From contig NZ_CP095043.1 of the NCBI RefSeq assembly GCF_022919175.1, positions 1 through 64,000 of the forward strand: 64,000 bases of DNA, given 5' to 3'. The notes under the pieces were generated by a model. The model searched no databases and had not been told where the DNA came from. It worked only from the letters and a program-made list of their open reading frames with translations. A program made the translations under genes and the position numbers. Positions 1-9,830 of this stretch are shown one piece after another. This DNA is from Leucobacter rhizosphaerae (GTDB lineage: Bacteria > Actinomycetota > Actinomycetes > Actinomycetales > Microbacteriaceae). How positions within the stretch are numbered: the first letter of the stretch is position 1; every line of letters begins with the position of its first letter.

Positions 1-10
1 GGGGAGGGCC

Positions 11-883
11 GTGTACAGCGCGATCCGTCGCAACAAGGTCAACAGCGTCCTCATCATTGTGCTGTTCATCGCCATCGTCGGCGGCCTCGGCTGGCTCGCC
101 GCAGCGATCTACCAGTCACCCGGAATCGTCATCACCGTGGTGGTGTTCTCGATCGGCTTCGCCGCGTTCCAGTACTTCGCGGCGGGCAAGCAGGCGATCT
201 CGATGAGCGGGGCGCAGCGGATCACGGAGGCCGACAACCCGCGGCTCTACCGGATCGTCGAGAACCTCTCGATCACCACGGGATCCCCGATGCCCGAGGT
301 GTACATCGTGAACGATCCCGCGCCGAACGCGTTTGCGACCGGCCGTGATCCGGAGCACGCCATGGTCGCCGCGACGACCGGGCTGCTCGATATCATGACC
401 GACTCCGAGCTCGAGGGAGTCATGGCCCACGAGCTCGGCCACGTGCGGAACTACGACATCCGCGTCTCCATGATCGTCTACGGCCTGGTGGTCGCGGTCG
501 GCATGATCTCCGATGTGCTCGTCCGCATGGCGTTCTTCGGGCGGAACAACAGCAACGGCAACCCCGTGGTGCTGATCTTCGGGCTCGTCGCGATGATCGT
601 CGCGCCCATCATCGCCTCGCTCGTGCAGCTCGCCGTGTCGCGCCAGCGCGAGTACCTGGCCGACGCGACCGGGGCCCTCACGACCCGGCACCCGGAGGCG
701 CTCGCGAGCGCCCTCCACAAGCTCTCCGAGTACGGCCGGCCGCTGCAGAAGCAGAGCTCGAGCATGGCGCACCTCTGGATCGCGGATCCGCTGAAGCCCG
801 GCATGATGCAGCGGCTGTTCGCCACGCACCCGCCGATCCCGGATCGGATTCGCCGGCTGCTCGACATGGGCGGCAAGTTCTAA
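11..883 (+). CDS. htpX: HtpX-type membrane zinc metalloprotease (M48)
   Basis: Membrane-bound zinc protease of the M48B family, known to remove damaged or misfolded membrane proteins. The zinc motif HELGH is residues 140-144 and the third ligand is Glu214 in RQREYLAD, the usual spacing. Two N-terminal hydrophobic segments (about 12-32 and 36-58) and two more around 155-175 and 188-212 surround the catalytic part, as in the family. The 290-residue length equals the family norm. The GTG at 11 gives the typical MYSAIRRNK beginning, but the frame is open to the window edge, so a longer N-terminus cannot be excluded. A perfect hairpin lies 13 nt after the stop. Confidence 0.92.
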   Translation: MYSAIRRNKVNSVLIIVLFIAIVGGLGWLAAAIYQSPGIVITVVVFSIGFAAFQYFAAGKQAISMSGAQRITEADNPRLYRIVENLSITTGSPMPEVYIVNDPAPNAFATGRDPEHAMVAATTGLLDIMTDSELEGVMAHELGHVRNYDIRVSMIVYGLVVAVGMISDVLVRMAFFGRNNSNGNPVVLIFGLVAMIVAPIIASLVQLAVSRQREYLADATGALTTRHPEALASALHKLSEYGRPLQKQSSSMAHLWIADPLKPGMMQRLFATHPPIPDRIRRLLDMGGKF

Positions 884-895
884 GCGCCCATTCTC

Positions 896-915
896 GTGAG
901 CCGAGGTCGGCTCAC
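896..915 (+). terminator. hairpin after htpX
   Basis: Perfect 9-bp stem GTGAGCCGA / TCGGCTCAC with a 2-nt centre, 13 nt after the htpX stop. There is no T run, which is common for high-GC actinobacterial terminators. The rest of the 207-nt gap up to the next gene shows only a candidate -10 (TATGGT, 1054-1059) for that gene. Confidence 0.5.
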
Positions 916-1090
916 ACGGCGTGGCCGCGAAACGCTGCGCGTGTCTTCGAGCGGCCGGCCGGGGCGGCACGTTCCCACCGGGCGGTAACCGGCACCTGCG
1001 CTGAAAGCGCTGCGCCGTTGGCGAAGCCCGCACCCCGCGTCCGAGGCACGGCGTATGGTTGAGGAGAACCCTGAGGAGGTCTCCCCACCC

Positions 1091-2608
1091 GTGTCGAACA
1101 TGTTCCGCTCCCTGTCCATTCGCAATTACCGCATTTGGTTCGTGGGAGCGCTCGTGTCGAACATCGGCGCGTGGATGCAGGCGACGACGCAGAACTGGGT
1201 GGTGCTCACCGAGCTCACCGCCAACAACGCGGCGGCGGTCGGGGTGACCATGGCGCTGCAGTTCGGCCCGCAGCTCGTGCTCGTGCCGTTCAGCGGGGCC
1301 GTCGCCGATCGCTTCGAGCGGCGCAAAGTGCTGCTGGTCACCCAGTCGCTGCTCATGCTGCTCGCGGCCGGGCTCGGGGCCCTGCTCATCACCGGTGCCG
1401 CGGAGCTGTGGCACCTGTACGCCTTCGCGCTCGCCCTCGGGATCGTGAACGCCTTCGACACGACGGCCCGCCAGGCGTTCGTCTCGGACCTCGTCGGCAC
1501 GGCGCAGCTCTCGAACGCGGTCGCGCTCAACTCGGCCTCCTTCAACTCCGCACGACTCGTGGGGCCGGCCGTGGCCGGGATCCTCATCGCGATCGTCGGC
1601 TCGGGCTGGGTGTTCCTCATCAACGCCGTCTCATTCCTCGGGGTGATCAGCGCGCTGCTGCTCATCCGCACCGCACGACGCGCCCCCTCCGAGGAGCCGA
1701 AGCGGGAGTCGCAACTGCGCCAGCTCTCGGCCGGGCTCCGCTACGTGCGGGGCCGGCACGACCTCGTGGTCGTCTTCGCCATCGTCTTCCTGCTCGGCAC
1801 ATTCAGTATGAACTTCCCGGTGATGTCGTCGACCATGGCCGTCGAGTTCGGCCGCGGTGCGAGCGACTACGGGCTCCTCTCCTCGATCCTCGCGATCGGG
1901 TCCCTGACCGGCGCGCTCCTGGTCGCGCGCAGGCCGGCCGCTCGCATGCGCGTGGTGATCATGGCCGCGGGTGGCATCGGCGTCGTGAGTGTGCTGGCCG
2001 CGATCATGCCGACGTTCTGGACGTTCGCGGTCATGCTCATCTTCCTCGGCTTCGCGATCTCCACGCTGCTCACCACGGCCAACGGGTTCGTGCAGACCAC
2101 CACCAAGCCCGCCGTCCGCGGCAGAGTCCTCGCGCTGTACATCGCGGTGCTCATGGGCGGGACGCCGCTGGGAGCGCCGCTCGTCGGCGCGGCCGCCGAC
2201 GCGCTCGGCGCTCGCTCGACGCTCTTCATCAGCGCCGCCGCGGCGTTCACCGCGTTCGGGATCGGGATCACCTGGCTGTTCATCGAGCGGGAGCTGCGGT
2301 TCCATCGGAGCGGTGGTCTCCGCTTCGCGGTGACCCACGCCGGCCGCCCCGGCGTCGACGACGACCACTCCGGGCAGACCGAGACGCTCACCGCGCCGAT
2401 CACCGTGCTCGGACGGGGGGAGAAGGTCCTCACCCCCGCGGAATCGGCGCCCATCGAGGGCCCCGCGGTCGACGTGGCGACGGGCACGATCGACACCAAC
2501 GGCGATCCCGATGCGGATCCCGGAACCGACGACCCGTCGGACCCCGACGGCCCGGGCGACCACGGCGGTGAGGACTGGCCCCGCAGTATTCGCCGCCCGC
2601 GAGGTTGA
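1091..2608 (+). CDS. MFS transporter, EntS/DUF894-like
   Basis: Major facilitator superfamily exporter of the EntS-like group, which typically pumps out siderophores or drugs; the substrate here is unknown. The loop signature GAVADRFERRK is residues 69-79 and hydrophobic stretches fit 12 membrane segments over about residues 15-405. An acidic, Pro/Asp-rich cytoplasmic tail of about 90 residues follows the last helix and is probably disordered. I chose GTG 1091 because AGGAGGT at 1074-1080 lies 10 nt before it; an in-frame ATG at 1055 would put that ribosome site inside the gene. It stands alone, with htpX before it and aspA after it. The protein is 505 residues. Confidence 0.85.
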   Translation: MSNMFRSLSIRNYRIWFVGALVSNIGAWMQATTQNWVVLTELTANNAAAVGVTMALQFGPQLVLVPFSGAVADRFERRKVLLVTQSLLMLLAAGLGALLITGAAELWHLYAFALALGIVNAFDTTARQAFVSDLVGTAQLSNAVALNSASFNSARLVGPAVAGILIAIVGSGWVFLINAVSFLGVISALLLIRTARRAPSEEPKRESQLRQLSAGLRYVRGRHDLVVVFAIVFLLGTFSMNFPVMSSTMAVEFGRGASDYGLLSSILAIGSLTGALLVARRPAARMRVVIMAAGGIGVVSVLAAIMPTFWTFAVMLIFLGFAISTLLTTANGFVQTTTKPAVRGRVLALYIAVLMGGTPLGAPLVGAAADALGARSTLFISAAAAFTAFGIGITWLFIERELRFHRSGGLRFAVTHAGRPGVDDDHSGQTETLTAPITVLGRGEKVLTPAESAPIEGPAVDVATGTIDTNGDPDADPGTDDPSDPDGPGDHGGEDWPRSIRRPRG

Positions 2609-2675
2609 TGGCTAGGCTGGGAGGGTCCGTGCGGCCGTGGCCGCAACATTCTTGAATATGGAGCCGAGATAACTG

Positions 2676-4148
2676 GTGAGTGACTACCTGGCAGCGCAGA
2701 CCCGAACCGAAACGGACTCGATCGGCAGCCTGGAGATCCCGGCAGCCGCCTATTGGGGCGTGCACACCGCGCGTGCGCACGAGAACTTCCCGATCGCACG
2801 ACGCCCCGTCTCCGTCTACCCCGATTTCATCCGCGCGTTCGCCTGCGTGAAGCAGGCCGCGGCGCGCGCGAACCTCGAGATCGGCGCGCTCGACGAGCAA
2901 CGGGCGACCCTCATCGACCGGGCGTGCGAGGAGATCAAGACCGGCATGCTGCACGACCAGTTCGTCGTGGGTGTGGTGCAGGGCGGCGCGGGTACCTCGA
3001 CGAACATGAACGCGAACGAGGTCATCACGAACCGCGCGCTCGAGCTCGCGGGGCACGCCAAGGGCGACTACGACTTCATCAACCCCAACGACCACACCAA
3101 CCGCAGCCAGTCGACGAACGACACGTACCCGACCGCGATCAAGATCGCCCTCGCGTTCTCCCTGGAGAGCCTGCTCGTCGAGCTCGACCTGCTGTCGCAG
3201 TCGTTCGCGGCCAAGGGGCGCGAGTTCTCCCACATCGTGAAGGTCGGCCGCACCCAGCTGCAGGACGCCGTGCCGATGACGCTCGGGCAGGAGTTCACCG
3301 CGTTTGCGGTCACGCTGCGCGAGGACATCGAGCGTCTGCGCGAGGCCGTCACGCTGCTGCGCGAGGTCAACATGGGGGCGACGGCGATCGGCACCGGCAT
3401 CAACGCCCCGCGCGGGTACAAGGAGACCGTGATCCGGCACCTCCGCGAGATCACGAACCTCGACCTCGAGACCGCGGGCGACCTCGTCGAGTCGACGAGC
3501 GACACGGGCGTCTTCATCACCTTCTCGGGCGCCCTCAAGCGGAGCGCACTCAAGCTTTCGAAGATCTCCAACGACCTGCGGCTGCTCTCGTCGGGTCCGC
3601 AGGCGGGTCTCGGCGAGATCAACCTCCCGGCGCGCCAGGCCGGCTCGTCCATCATGCCCGGCAAGGTGAACCCGGTGATCCCGGAGGCGGTCTCGCAGGT
3701 GGCCTACTCGGTCGCCGGCGCCGATGTCACCGTGTCCATGGCCGTCGAGGCGGGGCAGCTCCAGCTCAACGCCTTCGAGCCGATCATCGCGCACTCGCTC
3801 TTCCAGTCGATCACCTGGCTTGAGCGGGCCTGCCAGACGCTCCGGGTCAACTGCGTCGACGGTATCACCGCGAACGAGGAGCGGCTCGAGGACATGGTGT
3901 CGCGCTCCGTCACCGTCATCACGGCGCTCGCGCCCGTCATCGGCTACTCGGCCGCCGCGAAGCTCGCGAAGGAGGCGCTCGCGACCAACGCGAAGATCTC
4001 CGAGCTGGTGGTGTCGCGCGGGTTGCTCGGCGAGGATGAGCTGGCAGAGATGCTGCATCCGATGAAGCTCGCGGGTCTCGCGCCGGAGACCGGGGCGATC
4101 AACACCGTGCGGGAGGCGCCCGAGAAGCTCGAGGACGGTCGCGACTAG
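2676..4148 (+). CDS. aspA: aspartate ammonia-lyase (aspartase)
   Basis: Converts L-aspartate reversibly to fumarate and ammonia in the cytoplasm. It belongs to the aspartase/fumarase class II superfamily: the catalytic SS loop signature GSSIMPGKVNP is residues 323-333, with the flanking helices expected (HxxNxSQSTND near 143-153, GRTQLQDAVP near 189-198). I prefer aspartase over fumarase because of the N-terminal YWGVHTxRAxENFPI pattern (residues 27-41), typical of aspartases. Length 490 is slightly above the usual 470 because of a short C-terminal extension. GTG start; a -10-like TAGGCT lies at 2613-2618. A strong hairpin separates it from the convergent gene downstream. Confidence 0.9.
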   Translation: MSDYLAAQTRTETDSIGSLEIPAAAYWGVHTARAHENFPIARRPVSVYPDFIRAFACVKQAAARANLEIGALDEQRATLIDRACEEIKTGMLHDQFVVGVVQGGAGTSTNMNANEVITNRALELAGHAKGDYDFINPNDHTNRSQSTNDTYPTAIKIALAFSLESLLVELDLLSQSFAAKGREFSHIVKVGRTQLQDAVPMTLGQEFTAFAVTLREDIERLREAVTLLREVNMGATAIGTGINAPRGYKETVIRHLREITNLDLETAGDLVESTSDTGVFITFSGALKRSALKLSKISNDLRLLSSGPQAGLGEINLPARQAGSSIMPGKVNPVIPEAVSQVAYSVAGADVTVSMAVEAGQLQLNAFEPIIAHSLFQSITWLERACQTLRVNCVDGITANEERLEDMVSRSVTVITALAPVIGYSAAAKLAKEALATNAKISELVVSRGLLGEDELAEMLHPMKLAGLAPETGAINTVREAPEKLEDGRD

Positions 4149-4174
4149 GGACGTCACGCACTGCGGTGCGGGAA

Positions 4175-4216
4175 CACTGAGGGGGTTGGGAGCGATTGCT
4201 CCCCACCCCCTCAGTG
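4175..4216. terminator. bidirectional terminator between aspA and the FAH-family gene
   Basis: A 19-bp stem (CACTGAGGGGGTTGGGAGC and its near-complement, one mismatch) with a GATT loop lies between two convergent genes, 26 nt after the aspA stop and 46 nt after the end of the opposite gene. It can serve both strands. Confidence 0.8.
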
Positions 4217-4262
4217 CGTGCGGCCGCGCGCGGCGACCGGCGGACTCGGCGTTACGACCGCG

Positions 4263-5129
4263 TCAGCCCTGCACGCAGTGCGACGTCAGCGCGCCGATGC
4301 CCTCGATGGTCACGGTGACCTCGGTGCCCGGGCGAAGGTAGAGCGGGGGCTTCCGCGAGCGGCCGGCACCGCCGGGTGAACCGGTGGAGATCACCGTGCC
4401 GGGCAGCAGCGTCAGCGACTGCGAGATCGATGCGATGAGCTGCGCGACGCTGCGGATCATGAAGCTCGTCGACGAGTCCTGCACCCGCAGCCCATCGACA
4501 TCGGTGGTGAGGTGGAGCGCCTGGGGATCCGGGATCTGATCGGCCGTGACGACCACGGGTCCGACCGGAGTGAAGCCGTCGAACGACTTGCACCGCGACC
4601 ACTGCGGCTCCTGGAACTGGATGTTGCGCGCCGTGATGTCGTTGATGACGGTGTAGCCGAAGACATGCTGCAGCGCCTCCTCGGGGGAGACGTCCTTCGC
4701 GGCGGTGCCGATGATGACACCGAGCTCACCCTCGTAGTCGACCTCCTCGCTCAGGTGGGTCGGGATCCGCACCTCGGCCTCGTGGGCGCCGAGCGAGTTC
4801 GGGAAGAGCGAGAACAGCACCGGGCCCGAATCGTTGTCGAGGTTCAGCTCGCTCGCGTGCTCGTCGTAGTTCAGGCCGACCGCGAGCACGATCGGCGCAC
4901 CGATCACCGCGGGCGCGAAGCGCACCCCCTCGACCGGATCGCCGGCGTCGGCGGGCAACGCGTCGACCTGACGGCGCAGCGCCTCGAGCGCGCCGGGGCC
5001 CTCGGAGATGAAGTCCTGCAGCGTGGCGGAGGCGACCCCGAGACGGCTGACTGGGACGAATCGGTCCTCCCGGATCACCACGAGCTCGGGGGCGGAAGCG
5101 GGGGAGCTGATCAAGTGCGCAAATCTCAC
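4263..5129 (-). CDS. fumarylacetoacetate hydrolase (FAH) family protein
   Basis: Member of the FAH superfamily, which hydrolyses, isomerises or decarboxylates beta-keto acids in aromatic and other catabolic routes. The metal site is visible as Glu133 and Glu135 in VDYEGELG and Asp164 in NDITARN, and the conserved GLNY is residues 85-88. The 288-residue length fits single-domain family members such as acylpyruvases or 2-hydroxyhepta-2,4-dienedioate isomerases; which reaction it performs cannot be told from sequence. It is alone on its strand, so context does not help. The start is GTG 5129, with a TACCCT -10 box exactly 6 nt upstream, which suggests a leaderless mRNA. Confidence 0.85.
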   Translation of the reverse strand: MRFAHLISSPASAPELVVIREDRFVPVSRLGVASATLQDFISEGPGALEALRRQVDALPADAGDPVEGVRFAPAVIGAPIVLAVGLNYDEHASELNLDNDSGPVLFSLFPNSLGAHEAEVRIPTHLSEEVDYEGELGVIIGTAAKDVSPEEALQHVFGYTVINDITARNIQFQEPQWSRCKSFDGFTPVGPVVVTADQIPDPQALHLTTDVDGLRVQDSSTSFMIRSVAQLIASISQSLTLLPGTVISTGSPGGAGRSRKPPLYLRPGTEVTVTIEGIGALTSHCVQG

Positions 5130-5135
5130 TTCTCA

Positions 5136-5141
5136 AGGGTA
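5136..5141 (-). promoter_or_regulatory. leaderless -10 box of the FAH-family gene
   Basis: TACCCT on the minus strand, followed by 6 nt (tgagaa) and then the GTG start. No Shine-Dalgarno sequence fits in this space, so transcription probably begins at or next to the start codon. Confidence 0.5.
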
Positions 5142-5258
5142 TCGGACCGGGGTCCCGCCCGTCTCCGCTCCGGTCACGGTTGCGTGACATTGCGCACGAA
5201 CGTTCCCTCTGAGCGAACTCGGAGGTCGATTCGGCTCCCGATCCGGGAGAATGTGGGT

Positions 5259-5630
5259 ATGACTGAGACCCCGAAGACCAAGCCCGAGATCGACGCCCCC
5301 GAGGGCCCCGCACCCACCGAGCTGGAGATCATCGACCTCGTCGAGGGAACCGGTGAGGAGGCGCTCGCCAGTTCGACCGTCGACGTGCACTACCTCGGCG
5401 TCGAGTTCGACTCCGGTGAAGAGTTCGATTCCTCCTGGAGCCGCGGCGAGTCCATCAACTTCCCGCTCCGCGCGCTGATCCAGGGCTGGCAGGTCGGCAT
5501 CCCCGGCATGAAGGTCGGCGGACGCCGCAAGCTCGTCGTGCCCCCGGCGCAGGCGTACGGCACCTCCGGCGGTCACCCGCTGTCGGGCAAGACCCTCATC
5601 TTCGTCATCGATCTGCAGGGTGTGAGCTGA
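5259..5630 (+). CDS. FKBP-type peptidyl-prolyl isomerase
   Basis: Small cytoplasmic peptidyl-prolyl cis-trans isomerase, 123 residues. The FKBP fold runs from about residue 28 to the end, with the hallmark stretches VDVHYLG (41-47), GWQVGIPGMKVGGRRKLVVP (75-94) and the final strand KTLIFVIDL. The N-terminal 25 residues are charged and Pro-rich; there is no signal peptide. I chose ATG 5259, as upstream in-frame sequence runs through the promoter region of the divergent gene and lacks FKBP homology. GGGAGAA just before it could be a weak ribosome site. A perfect 16-bp hairpin follows. Confidence 0.88.
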   Translation: MTETPKTKPEIDAPEGPAPTELEIIDLVEGTGEEALASSTVDVHYLGVEFDSGEEFDSSWSRGESINFPLRALIQGWQVGIPGMKVGGRRKLVVPPAQAYGTSGGHPLSGKTLIFVIDLQGVS

Positions 5631-5651
5631 CACCACCCGCGTCACCCAGAT

Positions 5652-5689
5652 CTGCAGGCCCGCTCGGCACCGTCCGAGCGGGCCTGCAG
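5652..5689 (+). terminator. terminator after the FKBP gene
   Basis: Perfect 16-bp stem CTGCAGGCCCGCTCGG / CCGAGCGGGCCTGCAG around a 6-nt loop, 21 nt after the stop codon. Confidence 0.8.
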
Positions 5690-5778
5690 TGCGTCCGGGG
5701 CCATTCGGAGTCGTCCGCCCCCAGATGATACGGTCTTTCTGGTCAGCACACACCCAGCTTGAGTGATCGGAGACACCC

Positions 5779-7236
5779 GTGGCAGAGGCACCTCGAACGC
5801 AGACGGAGGCGCGGGGAGCGATCGACCGCTTCTTCCACATCTCGGAGCGAGGGTCCACCGTCGGCACGGAGATCCGCGGCGGTCTCGTCACCTTCGTCAC
5901 GATGGCCTACATCGTGATCCTGAACCCGATCATCCTCTCCGGCAAGGAGGACGTCGCGGGCAACATGCTCGAGTTCGGCCAGGTGAGCGCGGTCACCGCC
6001 CTCGCCGCCGGGGTGATGACGATCCTCTTCGGACTCGTCTCCCGTCTGCCCTTCGCGTTCGCCGCGGGACTCGGCATCAACGCCTTCCTCGCGTTCTCGG
6101 TGGTGCAGGAGGTGACGTGGCCCGAGGCGATGGCGATCGTCGTGATCAACGGCCTCCTCATCGTGCTCCTGGCCGCGACCGGCCTCCGACGCATGATCTT
6201 CGACGCGGTGCCCGTGCAGCTGAAGCTCGCCATCACGGTCGGGATCGGGTTCTTCATCGCGTTCATCGGCTTCGTGAACTCCGGCTTCGTCGATGCCACG
6301 GGGCAGTCGTCGCCGCCCGTGGGCCTCGGTCCGGCCGGCGTCGGCTTCATCGCCACGATCCCGACACTCATCTTCGTGGTCACGCTGGTGCTGACCGGCA
6401 TCCTGGTCGCGAAGAAGGTCAAGGGCGGGATCCTCATCGGTCTCGTCAGCGGCACCGTGATCGCCGTGATCGTGGAGGCGATCTGGAAGATCGGACCGAA
6501 GTTCGGTGCGGACGGCGCGCTCAACCCGGGAGGCTGGAGTCTCACCGAGCCCGTGCTCGGCGGCAACCCGTTTGCGGTGCCGGATCTTTCGCTCGTCGGT
6601 GCCGTCAGCTTCGACTTCGGCAAGGTCGGCCTCGTCACGGTCATCATGCTCGTCTTCACGCTGCTCTTCACGAACTTCTTCGATGCCATGGGCACGATGA
6701 CGGGTCTGTCGCGGGAGGCCGGGCTCGCGAACGAGCAGGGCAACTTCCCCCGCATCAAGTCCGCGCTCATCGTGGAGGGCGTCGGCGCCGTGGTCGGCGG
6801 CGGCACCTCGTCGTCCTCCACCACCGTGTTCATCGAGTCCGGGGCGGGCATCGGGGAGGGTGCCCGCACGGGCCTCGCGAACGTCGTCACGGGTCTCGTC
6901 TTCCTGCTCGCGATGTTCTTCACCCCGCTCACCGAGGTCGTGCCCACGGAGGTCGCGGCCGCGGCGCTCGTGATCGTCGGCGCGATGATGATGTCGCAGA
7001 TCGCCAACATCGACCTCACCGACTTCCGCGTGCTGCTGCCGGTGTTCCTGACGGCGGCGGTCATGCCGCTCAGCTACTCGATCGCCAACGGCATCGGCGC
7101 GGGCTTCGTGTCGTGGGTGCTCGTGCACGCGTTCACGGGCAAGGCCAAGCAGGTGCACTGGCTGCTGTGGATCGTGTCCGTCGGGTTCGTGATCTTCTTC
7201 GCTCGCGGGCCGATCGAGGCGTTCCTCGGGGTCTGA
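5779..7236 (+). CDS. NCS2 purine permease, AzgA-like
   Basis: Membrane importer of the nucleobase-cation symporter 2 family, AzgA/GhxP branch, which takes up adenine, guanine or hypoxanthine with protons. Branch markers are GTEIRGGLVTFVTMAYIVILN near the N-terminus (residues 29-49), AAGLGINAF (about 95-103) and a serine-rich STTVFIESGAGIGEGARTG in the middle of the protein (352-370). Length 485 and a 12-14 segment hydrophobic profile fit the family. GTG start with CGGAGA 6 nt upstream. It is a single-gene unit; the neighbours give no purine context. The exact substrate is inferred from the family only. Confidence 0.88.
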   Translation: MAEAPRTQTEARGAIDRFFHISERGSTVGTEIRGGLVTFVTMAYIVILNPIILSGKEDVAGNMLEFGQVSAVTALAAGVMTILFGLVSRLPFAFAAGLGINAFLAFSVVQEVTWPEAMAIVVINGLLIVLLAATGLRRMIFDAVPVQLKLAITVGIGFFIAFIGFVNSGFVDATGQSSPPVGLGPAGVGFIATIPTLIFVVTLVLTGILVAKKVKGGILIGLVSGTVIAVIVEAIWKIGPKFGADGALNPGGWSLTEPVLGGNPFAVPDLSLVGAVSFDFGKVGLVTVIMLVFTLLFTNFFDAMGTMTGLSREAGLANEQGNFPRIKSALIVEGVGAVVGGGTSSSSTTVFIESGAGIGEGARTGLANVVTGLVFLLAMFFTPLTEVVPTEVAAAALVIVGAMMMSQIANIDLTDFRVLLPVFLTAAVMPLSYSIANGIGAGFVSWVLVHAFTGKAKQVHWLLWIVSVGFVIFFARGPIEAFLGV

Positions 7237-7272
7237 AGGTCGGGGATGACGCACGGCCCGTGATGCGCGAAG

Positions 7273-7766
7273 CTACCGGCGGTCGCCGTGCCCGTCATTC
7301 GCGGCGCCCCCGCGCTGCGCGAGCAGGTGCGTCAGCACTCCATCGAGCACGGCGAGGCCGTCGCGGACCCCACCGGTGGAGCCCGGCAGTGTCATCACGA
7401 ACGTCGGGCCCGAGAACCCCGCGACGCCTCGGGTGAGCACCGCGGTGGGGAGCGTCGCGGCGCCGCGCCGCCGCAACTCCTCGATGAGGCCCGGCAGTCG
7501 CACGTCGAGCAGCGGATCGACGGCCTCGGGGGTGCGGTCGCTCGGGGAGATGCCGGTGCCCCCGGTGGTGAGGATCAGCGCGGGCCGATCGGTCAGGGCT
7601 GAACGGACGGCAGCGGCAACCGGATCACCGTCGGCGACGACCTCGGCCGGCGGGGCGTCGAAACCGCGCTCGTGCAGCCACGCCCGAATCGCGGGGCCGG
7701 TCGTGTCCGCGGCGGTGCCGGCGGCGGCGCTCGTCGACGCCACGATGACCCGCGCGGCGCCGGTGC

Positions 7767-7770
<4 letters not shown>
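7273..7770 (-). CDS. mogA: molybdopterin adenylyltransferase (MogA/MoaB family)
   Basis: Adenylates molybdopterin with ATP so that MoeA can then insert molybdate. The molybdopterin-binding [16 protein letters not shown] motif is residues 68-83, including the catalytic Asp78, and [12 protein letters not shown] lies near residue 130. Length 165 matches bacterial MogA/MoaB. The GTG start overlaps the moaC stop in a GTGA, so the pair is probably translationally coupled. It is the last gene of a moaD-moeA-moaC-mogA operon. The reading frame stays open upstream over moaC, but there it translates only as an Arg-rich shadow, so the start is set at 7770. Confidence 0.88.
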
Positions 7771-8247
<477 letters not shown>

Positions 8248-8255
<8 letters not shown>

Positions 8256-9531
8256 GGAGTCTCCAGGTGTCGACGGGGGTGTCCGCGGGGAAGTGGTCGA
8301 TCCCGAGCGGCAGGTGCACGAGCACGTCGGCGGCGGCGAGCTCGCTGAGCAGGTGGGATCCGGGCGCGCTCACCGTGACCCGGCCGTCGGCGCCGATGCG
8401 GCCGCGCCGCACCTGGTGCTTGTCGACGGGCGACTCGGCGTCGTGCGCGAGCCGGAGTCGTTCCCGCCGCCGCTCGGCGGGCAGCCCGGCCGCGTCGCGG
8501 AGGAGCGGGAGCACAAACGTCTCCGCTGAGATCAGCGCGCTGACGGGATTGCCGGGGAAGCAGACGACCGGAATCGCGGTGCCGTCGCGGTCGAGGCTGC
8601 CGAGGCCCTGCGGCCCGCCGGGCTGCATCGCGACCGATCCGAACGCGATCCCGAGCGGTGCGAGCGCCTCGCGGACGACCTCGAACGCACCCGCGCTGAT
8701 CCCGCCCGAGGTGATGACGAGGTCCACCTCCGCGAGCGAACCGAGCACCGCGTCGCGGAAGTCGTTCGCGCGGTCTCCGCTCCGGAGCGTGGTCACCACG
8801 GCGCCCGCGTCGCGCAGCGCCGCGGCCAGCATCGGGGTGTTGGCGTCATGGATCAGTCCGGTGGCCGCGCCACGAGACACTGCACCGAGCGAGTCCGTGC
8901 GGAGCAGCTCGTCGCCGGTGGAGCAGACGAGCACCCGGAGTGTCGGCCGCACGGGAACCGCGACGACTCCCGCCGCCGCGAGCACACCGATGCGCGCAGG
9001 GGTGAGGCGCACGCCCTCGGGCAGGATCTCGGAGCCCACCCGCGCGTCTTCGCCCGCTCGCCGGACGAAGCGGCCGACCTCGACGGGTGCGCTGAAAGCG
9101 ACCGACCCCGTGGGCGGCGGATCCCCGACCCGGCTGAGCGCGCCGAACTGCGGCGGCTCGCAGCGCTCGATGGGGACCACGGCGTCGGCGCCGCGCGGCA
9201 CCACCGCGCCCGTCATGATCGGTGAGGCCGTTCCGGGCGCGTGCTGCCCGATCCGGTCGCCGGCCGCTGTGGTCCGGCCGATCGGCAGTGAGACCGGCGC
9301 CGACGCACTGGCGTCTGCGAGATCCGCGGCGCGCACCGCGTACCCGTCCATCTGCGAGTTGTCGAACGGGGGGAGCGGCGTCCCGGTGAGGATCGCCGCG
9401 GCGGTGACGCGAGTGCGGAGATCGGGATCGCCGACCGGGATCGTCTCGGGGGCGTGCTCGCGCAGGCGCTGCAGCGCGGGAGCGAGGAGCTCGCGCACCG
9501 CGGCGGTGTGCTCGGCGATGGTGCGGCGCAC
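8248..9531 (-). CDS. moeA: molybdopterin molybdenumtransferase (MoeA), copy 1
   Basis: Ligates molybdate to adenylated molybdopterin, giving molybdenum cofactor. Signatures: [14 protein letters not shown] (residues 54-67), [16 protein letters not shown] (105-120), TSGGISAG and FPGNPVSA toward the C-terminus. The four-domain layout and 427 residues agree with MoeA. The GTG start lies 4 nt after the moaD stop. A second, distinct MoeA is encoded at 21990-23258. This copy sits in the general cofactor operon, so I infer it is the housekeeping one. Confidence 0.92.
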
Positions 9532-9535
9532 GGGC

Positions 9536-9784
9536 CTACCCGCCCGCGAACGGTGGAAGGACGTCGACCGTGGTGCCGAGCGGCGCGGCGCCGTCCCGCT
9601 GCACCGTGCCGTCCACGAGGAAGGAGCCCGAGCGCATGACCCGGCGCATCGCGTCGCCGTAGCGCTCGCCGAGGGCGGCGCGCAGCGAGTCGAGATCCGT
9701 GCCCGGTCCGAGGTTCCACACCTCTTCGTCTCGACCGGCCGCCTCGGCTGCGGCGGCGAAGTAACGAACGGTCAGTTGGCCCAT
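9536..9784 (-). CDS. moaD: molybdopterin synthase small subunit
   Basis: Ubiquitin-like sulfur carrier of molybdopterin synthase. It ends in the required Gly-Gly (FAGG), which is adenylated by the MoeB-like protein, thiolated, and then gives its sulfur to the MoaE-bound precursor. The 82 residues and the N-terminal TVRYFAAAAEAAG strand match the family. It is the first gene of the moaD-moeA-moaC-mogA operon and is transcribed divergently from the MoeB-like gene 58 bp away. A TACGAT -10 box lies exactly 6 nt before the ATG with no room for a ribosome site, so the operon mRNA is probably leaderless. Confidence 0.9.
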   Translation of the reverse strand: MGQLTVRYFAAAAEAAGRDEEVWNLGPGTDLDSLRAALGERYGDAMRRVMRSGSFLVDGTVQRDGAAPLGTTVDVLPPFAGG

Positions 9785-9790
9785 ACCAGC

Positions 9791-9796
9791 ATCGTA
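9791..9796 (-). promoter_or_regulatory. leaderless -10 box of moaD operon
   Basis: TACGAT on the minus strand, 6 nt before the moaD ATG. Its partner promoter for the divergent moeB-like gene is 35 bp away. Confidence 0.55.
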
Positions 9797-9830
9797 TCCG
9801 GTGCGACCGACAGCCCGCTCCGGGCCGTCC